Part shown: positions 17,738 to 24,392 of the stretch, piece after piece
How positions within the stretch are numbered: position 1 is the stretch's first letter
Layout: every line of letters begins with the position of its first letter
Source of the DNA: Anaerolineaceae bacterium UBA4890
GTDB taxonomy: Bacteria; Chloroflexota; Anaerolineae; Anaerolineales; Anaerolineaceae
Assembly: GCA_002399085.1 (NCBI GenBank)
Contig: DHCY01000044.1
Location: forward strand, 106,825-155,158
Length of the DNA stretch: 48,334 bases
Direction: 5' to 3'
Notes under the pieces: generated by a model
Told to the model about the DNA's origin: nothing
Seen by the model: only the letters and a program-made list of their open reading frames with translations
Database searches by the model: none
Made by a program: the position numbers and the translations under genes

Positions 17738-18770
17738 TGGTGCCAAGAGCAATAATAGCGACAATCAAAACGTCATTGAGGTAAAACACCTCAAGCAGTA
17801 TTTCCCGATTAAGGCGGGTCTGATGCAAAAAGTGGTCGGATACGTCAAAGCGGTTGATGATATCAGCTTCCGCATTGAGCGTGGAAAGACAATGGGTCTG
17901 GTCGGTGAATCGGGCAGTGGAAAGACAACTGTAGGCAAAACCATGCTGAGGCTCAATGAAGCCACCAGCGGTAAGGTTTTGTTCAATGGTCAGAACGTCT
18001 TTGGTGCGAACCGCGCCGAACTGCGTATGCTGCGTCCGAAAATGCAGATGATCTTCCAGGATCCTTATTCAAGTCTCTCACCGCGCATGCCAATCAGCGA
18101 GATCATTGGTGAAGCAGTAAGAGAACACAAAATTGTTCCAACCTCAGAGTATGAAGATCACCTGGATAGTGTCATGCTGCAGTGTGGTCTGCAGCCGTAT
18201 CATAAAGATCGCTACCCGCATGAATTCTCGGGCGGTCAACGACAGCGCATTTGCATTGCCCGGTCGTTAGCCCTGAACCCAGAGTTCGTGGTTTGTGACG
18301 AGCCGGTTTCGGCGTTGGATGTTTCCATCCAGGCTCAGATTATTAACTTGCTGGAAGAGCTCCAGATTTCGAATGGTATCGCTTACCTGTTCATTTCTCA
18401 CGACCTTTCTGTAGTTCAGCACATTTCCGATTATGTCGGCGTGATGTACCTGGGTGACCTGGTGGAGTATGGTGGCAAGACCGATTTGTTCGCCAATCCA
18501 CTGCACCCTTATACCCAGGCTTTGCTGAGTGCGGTACCTGTGCCGGATCCGAACTATAAGATGAACCGTATTATCCTGGAAGGCAGCATTCCTTCTCCGG
18601 CAAACCCGCCCAAGGGATGCAAGTTCCACACTCGATGCCCCTATGTTATGGATATCTGTAAAACTGTGGTTCCACAAACACGTGAAATTGAACCCGGACA
18701 TATGGTAGTATGTCATCTATACAATGAGCAAGGAACTTTGGTAGATGCGGAATCAGAACAAGCAATATGA
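17724..18770 (+). CDS. Peptide ABC transporter ATP-binding protein, DppF/OppF type
   Basis: Second ATPase of the heterodimeric motor, 348 residues. Walker A is GESGSGKT, the signature FSGGQRQR, Walker B FVVCDEPVSALD and the switch SHDLSVV. The C-terminal oligopeptide-transporter extension ends with GCKFHTRCPYVMDIC and MVVCHLY, again a cysteine set compatible with a cluster. The start ATG has GAGGAGGT 12 nt upstream, inside the end of the previous gene. The 3' end overlaps the next small gene by 26 nt. Confidence 0.96.
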   Translation: MAKNNGAKSNNSDNQNVIEVKHLKQYFPIKAGLMQKVVGYVKAVDDISFRIERGKTMGLVGESGSGKTTVGKTMLRLNEATSGKVLFNGQNVFGANRAELRMLRPKMQMIFQDPYSSLSPRMPISEIIGEAVREHKIVPTSEYEDHLDSVMLQCGLQPYHKDRYPHEFSGGQRQRICIARSLALNPEFVVCDEPVSALDVSIQAQIINLLEELQISNGIAYLFISHDLSVVQHISDYVGVMYLGDLVEYGGKTDLFANPLHPYTQALLSAVPVPDPNYKMNRIILEGSIPSPANPPKGCKFHTRCPYVMDICKTVVPQTREIEPGHMVVCHLYNEQGTLVDAESEQAI

Positions 18771-19029
18771 TGATGACGACGGTCGGACGATCGTTGACAT
18801 GGATGTCGACGGTATGCCCTGGCATGATCGTAACGTCAGATTTGCAGAAAAACAGGCTCGCGACTTTGATCGCAAGCAAAAAGCGGAGATGTATGGCGAG
18901 AGAATGACCAATTCTGAAGCCAGGCGCTATACCTTCTATGCCCTCCTGGCTGGGTTGGCGCTCACAGCAGCTCTGGCTGTGGTCTGGATTGTTCTGGTCC
19001 TGTTTATGACACAAGTATGGTTTAGGTAG
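18745..19029 (+). CDS. Small single-helix membrane protein overlapping the OppF-type gene
   Basis: A 94-residue protein. An acidic and basic N-terminal two thirds (DDDDGRTIVDMDVDGMPWHD; ARDFDRKQKAEMYGERM) is followed by one strong membrane helix (about 67-90) at the C-terminus, so it is probably a tail-anchored or N-in protein. It overlaps the ATPase gene by 26 nt in another frame, implying coupled expression, and it is followed by a palindromic terminator. It may be a transporter accessory subunit, but the only support is position. I do not recognise its family. Confidence 0.7.
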   Translation: MRNQNKQYDDDDGRTIVDMDVDGMPWHDRNVRFAEKQARDFDRKQKAEMYGERMTNSEARRYTFYALLAGLALTAALAVVWIVLVLFMTQVWFR

Positions 19030-19034
19030 AAAAC

Positions 19035-19060
19035 AGAACCGCCTCGTACGAGGCGGTTCT
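19035..19060 (+). terminator. Perfect 26-nt palindrome ending the transporter operon
   Basis: AGAACCGCCTCG and its exact complement form a 12-bp GC-rich stem 6 nt after the stop of the small membrane protein. No strong U-run follows, so termination may be partial or rho-assisted. Confidence 0.7.
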
Positions 19061-19161
19061 CACAAATTCCCCGCACCTGTTATTCTTAAACGCGTCTTAC
19101 AAAGGTTAAACCACACCGAAGAAAACACCCCACCTATTCTCAGTTACAATTGATGATTATT

Positions 19162-20049
19162 ATGGATACTATGATGAAGAAAACTATATTAATTATGCTA
19201 TTACTCGCAATGCTCTCGGCTTGCGTTGCCAACCCGGGCGTCGACTCGGAAGCTCCTGCAGAAGTGAATTTACCCGACGCAGGTAATGGTTACCAGGCGA
19301 ACGCTATCAAGACCAAAGATTTGATTCTGACCATCAAAACCGACGAATTCTTCGATGGAAACGAAAGGCAGGCGTTCTCCCAGGCGCTGGATAGCGGCAG
19401 GCAGCAATTCACTATCAACAACATCACCTACCATTACGAACCGTTGGGTGAATTTTCCTACCGTATTTTCAGGCTGACACCTGTGGCTGAATCACTGCTC
19501 GGCGAAATTCATGCAGCCGAAGGAGTGCTGCTTTCGGATGAAATGATTGCCGCGATTCAAAAAGCTATTGCAGAAAATGTGCTTACTTTTGAACATCAGG
19601 GCATAACTTATGTGCTTTCCGAGGAACGCAAAGCAGTACAGATCTCAACGGTTTCTGATGTGGCAGTCGCCAGTCAATATTATCTTGAAGTCTACAATTC
19701 CGTAGATAATGAGACCATCCAGAACTTTGAATTTGCACTAAATCTTGCCCTCGCCATTGAGCAAGGCGCGCCCTCTTTTACTTATAAGCAAGAAAGCTAC
19801 GGAATTCTCCCTGTTCCGGGTGGATACACCATCAGTGATCCCCAGTCGAACCTGTTTGCAGAGTTTTCCAACATTTACGTCATCCCCCGGGGTGCCAGCA
19901 CTGACATCCCTCCGATGGGGTTCAAGAACCTGGTTCGGGACGCTGTTGAAAATGGGAAAACCGGTTTCACTTATACAGATACTGAGGGAGAAGTGACTGA
20001 TTATAAGGTGGAAAAGCTCGAAAACACCTGGTCAATCAGCCCCAAATAA
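19162..20049 (+). CDS. Lipoprotein homologous to the OppC-type permease insert
   Basis: Secreted lipoprotein of about 295 residues. The signal peptide has a clear lipobox (LSAC). The mature part has four similar units, each a helix followed by G...(T/S)F.(Y/H)....Y. It aligns with residues about 100-340 of the permease at 14763. Shared stretches include DVA.AS...YNS.D, SNI.V.P and a RDA(I/V) followed about ten residues later by F..T....G..T.Y. The reading frame starts at TTG 19150 and ATG codons occur at 19153, 19162, 19171 and 19174. A TACAAT at 19145-19150 makes 19162 the most likely start. The gene follows the transporter operon after a terminator, so it probably has its own promoter. Its role is unknown; it could interact with the transporter or compete with the insert. 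Confidence 0.85.
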   Translation: MDTMMKKTILIMLLLAMLSACVANPGVDSEAPAEVNLPDAGNGYQANAIKTKDLILTIKTDEFFDGNERQAFSQALDSGRQQFTINNITYHYEPLGEFSYRIFRLTPVAESLLGEIHAAEGVLLSDEMIAAIQKAIAENVLTFEHQGITYVLSEERKAVQISTVSDVAVASQYYLEVYNSVDNETIQNFEFALNLALAIEQGAPSFTYKQESYGILPVPGGYTISDPQSNLFAEFSNIYVIPRGASTDIPPMGFKNLVRDAVENGKTGFTYTDTEGEVTDYKVEKLENTWSISPK

Positions 20050-20108
20050 GACAAATTGGCTCTCACAAATTTGAGCTTTTGATGTAAAATTCACCGCTGT
20101 GGTCCTAT

Positions 20109-20137
20109 TTGGCAGGTAGTTGAATTTATGCTAAAAT
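20109..20137 (+). promoter_or_regulatory. Promoter of tRNA-Gln
   Basis: TTGGCA (20109-20114), a 17-bp spacer and TAAAAT (20132-20137) with an upstream TG (extended -10). Transcription would start near 20144, seven bases before the tRNA. Confidence 0.85.
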
Positions 20138-20150
20138 ATGGGCTACTTAT

Positions 20151-20221
20151 TGGGGCATGGTGCAATGGCAGCACACCGGACTTTGAATCCGTTGATCTTG
20201 GTTCGACTCCAAGTGCCCCGG
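20151..20221 (+). tRNA. tRNA-Gln (anticodon UUG)
   Basis: A cloverleaf can be drawn by hand. The acceptor stem is TGGGGCA/TGCCCCG with a U1-G72 wobble and discriminator G. The anticodon loop is CTTTGAA with anticodon TTG. The T arm is CTTGG-TTCGACT-CCAAG. CCA is not encoded, so the 3' end must be trimmed (RNase Z is encoded in this window) and CCA added. Confidence 0.95.
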
Positions 20222-20326
20222 CTGATTTATTGTGGATACTGACGACGACGAGTCACACCTATCTAATTACAGGATGATAAATACCTATTATCTTGTGTTT
20301 CTTTGTATTAATTTCCGGAGTAACCT

Positions 20327-21682
20327 ATGACAATCGCATCAATAATACTCGCTGCTGGCATGGGTACGCGGATGAAGTCGCGCACACCGAAAATGTTGCA
20401 TAAGCTTTTAGGTAAACCGCTCGTTTTGCATTCACTCTCCAGCGTAATCAAATTCAGCACAATCCCTCCGGTTATTGTCGTTGGTCACGGCAGCGAAGAA
20501 GTCACCCAGGTTGTGCGCGATATTTATGGTGAGGATGTGCAATTTGCACTGCAGGCAGAACAATTAGGCACCGGGCATGCAGTAATGAGCGCAGAGCCGC
20601 TGCTTGCGGGGAAATCGGATCTGGTTTTGGTGACCCTGGCAGATATGCCCATGCTCCGGGAAGAAACCATCGCCGCAATATTAAAGTTTCACCAGGAATC
20701 CGGGAATGTGCTGACCATGACCAGTGTTGTGGGCGATGTTCCCCGCGGTTTTGGTCGTGTGACCCGTGATGAGGAAGGCAAAGTGATCGCAATCGTGGAG
20801 GAAGCAGTCGCCACCCCAGAACAACTGAAAGTTCGCGAATACAACATCTCGGTCTACTGCTTCGAGGCTGACTGGCTTTGGGAAAACCTGAAAAATATCA
20901 AAACTTCACCTAAAGGTGAATACTACCTGACAGATCTTGTCGGAATAGCAGTCCAGCAGAATAGAAAACTGGATTCTTTCGTTCTGCAGGATCCCACTGA
21001 AGGGCTGGGTATCAACGACCGCACAGACCTGGCAGATTGCGAGCTTGCCATGCGTAAACGGGTGATCCGTCAATGGATGCTGGAAGGTGTCACCTTCCTG
21101 GATCCTGAAAGTTGCACTGTCGAGAGCGATGTTTCCATTGGGCAGGATACGATCATATTGCCGAATACCCACCTGCGCGGCAGCACCCGCATCGGCGAAA
21201 ACTGCCGCATCGGACCTGACACGACGCTAACTGACACAACCACAGGCGATGACTGCATGGTCACTTACAGCGTTGCCGAAAATGCAATCCTGGGCAACCA
21301 TGTCAGCATGGGTCCCTTTTGCCACTTACGCAAAGGTGCCGTGCTGGGAGATCGGGTTCACCTGGGTAATTTTGGAGAGGTAAAAGATTCGGTGCTGGCA
21401 GAGGATGTTAGGATGGGGCATTTTTCTTACATCGGGAACGCGAAAATCGGGAAGAATGTCAATATCGGTGCTGGGACCATTACATGCAACTACGACGGAA
21501 AAACGAAACACTCCACTGAAATTGGAGAAAATACATTCATTGGCAGCGATACCATGCTGGTTGCGCCAATAAAAATTGGCAAAAATGCCAAAACAGGGGC
21601 AGGTGCGGTGGTTACCAGGGATGTACCTGATGACACGCTTGTTTATGGCGTGCCTGCCCACCCGAAAGAGAGAAAGGAATAA
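20327..21682 (+). CDS. glmU: Bifunctional UDP-GlcNAc pyrophosphorylase / glucosamine-1-phosphate acetyltransferase
   Basis: Makes UDP-N-acetylglucosamine, the precursor of peptidoglycan and other glycans. The protein has 451 residues, the normal length. The N-terminal nucleotidyltransferase has LAAGMGTRMKS (9-18) and later GTGHAVM and ADMPML. The C-terminal left-handed beta-helix carries hexapeptide repeats (IGENCRIGP, IGKNVNIGAGTITCNYDG) including the acetyltransferase site and ends with VYGVPAHPKERK. A GGAG at 20317-20320 sits 6 nt before the ATG. The stop is one base before the GTG start of the next gene. Confidence 0.97.
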   Translation: MTIASIILAAGMGTRMKSRTPKMLHKLLGKPLVLHSLSSVIKFSTIPPVIVVGHGSEEVTQVVRDIYGEDVQFALQAEQLGTGHAVMSAEPLLAGKSDLVLVTLADMPMLREETIAAILKFHQESGNVLTMTSVVGDVPRGFGRVTRDEEGKVIAIVEEAVATPEQLKVREYNISVYCFEADWLWENLKNIKTSPKGEYYLTDLVGIAVQQNRKLDSFVLQDPTEGLGINDRTDLADCELAMRKRVIRQWMLEGVTFLDPESCTVESDVSIGQDTIILPNTHLRGSTRIGENCRIGPDTTLTDTTTGDDCMVTYSVAENAILGNHVSMGPFCHLRKGAVLGDRVHLGNFGEVKDSVLAEDVRMGHFSYIGNAKIGKNVNIGAGTITCNYDGKTKHSTEIGENTFIGSDTMLVAPIKIGKNAKTGAGAVVTRDVPDDTLVYGVPAHPKERKE

Positions 21683-21683
21683 C

Positions 21684-22967
21684 GTGACGGATCCAATTTT
21701 GCTTGGGGGCGTATGGGCAGTATTTTTTGTGGCTGCCCTGGTCTCCTCAGCGGCTAAATCAGCTTTTACGCATGTCAGACTGCCGTGGTTACTAAGTCTG
21801 CGAATTGAGAGCCCAAATAAGGTCGACAAAACGATAGCACTCATCGAGAAACAAGGATTGCGCACAGCCTTGCGCCTGGGGCTCATTATTGCCCATTACA
21901 TGCTGGCTGGGGCGACAGTGTTGTTGCTGGTTGGTGTGGCGAAACTGGTTAATATCTGGTTTATCCTACTGATTTTGCTCCTGGTACTGGTGATTGTCAC
22001 AGCTTTCGAATTCATGCTCGAGCGGAAAATATTGAAGTCCTCAGAGAAAGCCGCTCTCACCTGGACCGGAGCAGCCACAGTGATCAGTTTTCTGGTTTCT
22101 CCCATTACCAGGTTGATGACAGCCATTTTGGGTGAATATGCCGAAAGGGTGTCTCTTGCAGTTACTGACGAAAGCCTGCGCGATTGGGTTGAGCAAGATC
22201 AACCCGAGAGCACGTTGGACCAGGGCGAGCGCGAAATGATCTATTCGATCTTTCATTTTAGCGAGACCATGACCAAAGAAATCATGGTGCCGCGCATGGA
22301 CGTTTTAGCACTCGATGTCAACACGACAATCCGCGAAGCCAGGCAGGAATTCATCAATGCCGGGCACTCCCGCGTGCCGGTGTATGACGACACCGTCGAC
22401 AATGTGATCGGTTTGTTGTATGCCAAAGACCTGCTGGCTGTCGTTGACGGCGATGATACCATTGCCAACCAACGCAGTCTCATCCGCCCGGCTTACTTTG
22501 TGCCTGAAGCGAAAAAGGTTGACGAACTGCTCACCGAAATGCAATCCCGCGGTGTGCATATGGCTCTGGTGGTCGATGAATATGGCGGCGTGGCTGGCGT
22601 CGTCACCCTGGAAGATATTGTGGAAGAAATTGTTGGCGAAATCCGCGATGAATATGACCAGGGAGAGGTCCAACTGTATGAAGAGCTTCCTGAAGGCGGT
22701 TACCTGATCCAGGGACGCGCCACGATCGATGAGTTTAATGAGATTACTGGCTTGAACCTTTCGGATGAATATGCCGATACCCTCGGGGGTTATATTTACG
22801 GACAGCTTGGTCGTGTGCCCCAGCCGGGTGAAATGGTCCGAAATGATAATTTCGATTTCACAGTGGAAGAGGTAGTTGCCCGTAGAATTTTGAAAGTGAA
22901 AGTCCAGAAAGTTCCCGAGCCAACCACAGCGGATCAGGAGGTAAAGAATGAAGGATCTGACAACTGA
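21684..22967 (+). CDS. CBS-domain membrane protein of the HlyC/CorC (CNNM-like) family
   Basis: Putative Mg2+/Co2+ efflux or transport-related protein, about 427 residues. Three hydrophobic segments occupy the N-terminal 130 residues. A CBS pair follows, with the hallmark TKEIMVPRMDVLAL and GHSRVPVYDDTVDNVIGLLYAKDLL, then VDEYGGVAGVVTLEDIVEEIVGEI. A C-terminal CorC_HlyC domain has DEYADTLGGYIYGQLGRVP. The start is GTG 21684: it has an AGAAAGGA SD and directly abuts glmU, while the open frame upstream lies inside glmU. It overlaps cdd by 20 nt. Confidence 0.92.
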   Translation: MTDPILLGGVWAVFFVAALVSSAAKSAFTHVRLPWLLSLRIESPNKVDKTIALIEKQGLRTALRLGLIIAHYMLAGATVLLLVGVAKLVNIWFILLILLLVLVIVTAFEFMLERKILKSSEKAALTWTGAATVISFLVSPITRLMTAILGEYAERVSLAVTDESLRDWVEQDQPESTLDQGEREMIYSIFHFSETMTKEIMVPRMDVLALDVNTTIREARQEFINAGHSRVPVYDDTVDNVIGLLYAKDLLAVVDGDDTIANQRSLIRPAYFVPEAKKVDELLTEMQSRGVHMALVVDEYGGVAGVVTLEDIVEEIVGEIRDEYDQGEVQLYEELPEGGYLIQGRATIDEFNEITGLNLSDEYADTLGGYIYGQLGRVPQPGEMVRNDNFDFTVEEVVARRILKVKVQKVPEPTTADQEVKNEGSDN

Positions 22968-23361
22968 AACCAAGCAGGAACTGATTGACCAGGCTTGCCT
23001 GTATCAACAGCGGGCTTACAGCCCCTATTCTCATTATGCGGTTGGCGCAGCAGTTCTGGCAGAAGATGGTCAGGTTTACGGCGGCGCAAACATCGAGAAT
23101 TCTGCATATCCGTCGGGTTTGTGTGCTGAAAGGGTGGCGATATTTAAAGCCATTTCTGAAGGAAACCGCCAGATTGAGGCTGTTGCCGTAGTTACCAGCA
23201 ATGGAGGTTCACCTTGTGGAGCTTGCCGGCAGGTAATGCGCGAATTTGCTGAGGCTGATATGCCGGTTATCCTGGCGGACGATCAAGGCAATGTCGTTTT
23301 TGAAAGCACCATGGATGGCATATTGCCGCGTTCCTTCGGTCCTGAAGACCTGGAGAAATAA
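22948..23361 (+). CDS. cdd: Cytidine deaminase
   Basis: Zinc enzyme of pyrimidine salvage that deaminates cytidine and deoxycytidine. The 137 residues are normal for the tetrameric form. The zinc site is C59-A-E61 with the catalytic glutamate and P-C90-G-A-C93. The N-terminal SPYSHYAVGAA and GGANIENSAYP, which bind the nucleoside, are intact. A strong AGGAGGT precedes the ATG within the end of the CBS gene. Next to recO it recalls the Firmicutes order cdd-era-recO, but era is missing here. Confidence 0.96.
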   Translation: MKDLTTETKQELIDQACLYQQRAYSPYSHYAVGAAVLAEDGQVYGGANIENSAYPSGLCAERVAIFKAISEGNRQIEAVAVVTSNGGSPCGACRQVMREFAEADMPVILADDQGNVVFESTMDGILPRSFGPEDLEK

Positions 23362-23373
23362 AAGCAGGTCCCA

Positions 23374-24132
23374 ATGGCGACCAAAGAAGCAAGATCCTAT
23401 CGCGCGCAAGCCTTGGTGATCCGCCACCGTGAATTCGGAGAGGCGGATCGTATTTTAACGCTCTATACGCTCGAGAAAGGAAAACTCCAGGCAATAGCCA
23501 AGGGTGTCCGAAAACTCAAGAGTCGCAAAGCTGGTCACCTGGAGCCCTTTACCCAGGTTTCGCTCCAGTTGGCTAAAGGGCGCAACCTCGAGATTGTCAC
23601 CCAGGCTGAAACCATCCGCAATTTCGACAACATTCGCGAAAATCTCAAACTGACAGCCCAGGCAGCTTATGTGTTGGAACTGCTCGACCGATTGACCTAT
23701 GAGGAAGGCGAGAACCGGCTGCTCTACAACCTGGTCGTCGAGACGCTTTCGCGCCTGGATGCCGGCATCTCTCCCGGTTTGGTGGTGCATTATTATGAAG
23801 TGCACCTGATGGATATTTTGGGTTTCAAACCGCAGCTGCAGGAGTGTGTGGTTTGTGGTGCTGCCATTCAGCCAGAGAATCAATACTTTTCTGCAAGGCT
23901 TGGCGGCGTGGTCTGTCCCCAGTCGCTTTCCGGAGACCCTGGTGCCTGGCAGGTGAGCATGGACGCACTGCGCTATATGCGTTTTTTTCAGCGATCGCCC
24001 TGGCCGCAGGTCAAAAACCGCTCGATTCCCGAGGAAGTCGACCGCGAGTTGAGCCAGTTGATCGAAAAGTACCTTACCTATTTGCTTGAATACAACTTGA
24101 AAACCCCCGGCTTCCTGGACGCAATATCATAG
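23374..24132 (+). CDS. recO: DNA repair protein RecO
   Basis: RecFOR-pathway mediator that loads RecA on SSB-coated DNA. The 252 residues carry an N-terminal OB fold (ALVIRHREFGEADRILTLYT) and a helical C-terminal domain. The zinc finger region reads CVVCG ... GGVVCPQS: the usual fourth cysteine is replaced by Ser, so three Cys remain and zinc may bind differently or not at all. A GC-rich hairpin terminator follows the stop. Confidence 0.94.
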   Translation: MATKEARSYRAQALVIRHREFGEADRILTLYTLEKGKLQAIAKGVRKLKSRKAGHLEPFTQVSLQLAKGRNLEIVTQAETIRNFDNIRENLKLTAQAAYVLELLDRLTYEEGENRLLYNLVVETLSRLDAGISPGLVVHYYEVHLMDILGFKPQLQECVVCGAAIQPENQYFSARLGGVVCPQSLSGDPGAWQVSMDALRYMRFFQRSPWPQVKNRSIPEEVDRELSQLIEKYLTYLLEYNLKTPGFLDAIS

Positions 24133-24136
24133 ATCT

Positions 24137-24160
24137 CCACCCCAATGGTGGTTTCGTTTT
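24137..24160 (+). terminator. Intrinsic terminator after recO
   Basis: CCACC / GGTGG with a 5-nt loop is followed by TTTCGTTTT, starting 4 nt past the stop codon. It ends the glmU-to-recO transcript. Confidence 0.7.
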
Positions 24161-24193
24161 CTTATGACTAATTGTTTAATCGATTCACAAAAA

Positions 24194-24245
24194 TCCATCG
24201 ATCATAATCTATGAATATCGTAAATAATGAATTCCATCGATCATA
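24194..24245. repeat. Two exact 13-nt repeats with ATCGAT cores upstream of glyQS
   Basis: TCCATCGATCATA occurs at 24194-24206 and again at 24233-24245, a 39-bp spacing in AT-rich DNA. The copies lie about 115-170 bp upstream of the glyQS -10 box (TATAAT, 24361-24366). They could be paired binding sites. No T-box signature is visible. Confidence 0.5.
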
Positions 24246-24392
24246 GTCGATAATATTACCTGCATTTCACTGCAGCAACCAATCAATGATGTTAATGTGT
24301 TTGATACCGTCCTGACTTAAATCGATCGCCCCCAATCAACCCCCTACGGTGGCGGTGATGTATAATCAAGCGGATAAATACAGAGGTGTTTT

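Noticed and set aside
21576..21683. Upstream extension of the CBS/CorC protein
   Set aside because: It lies within the end of glmU; the GTG at 21684 has an SD and abuts the glmU stop.
24161..24392. T-box riboswitch for glyQS
   Set aside because: The conserved antiterminator bulge sequence and a terminator directly before the gene are absent.
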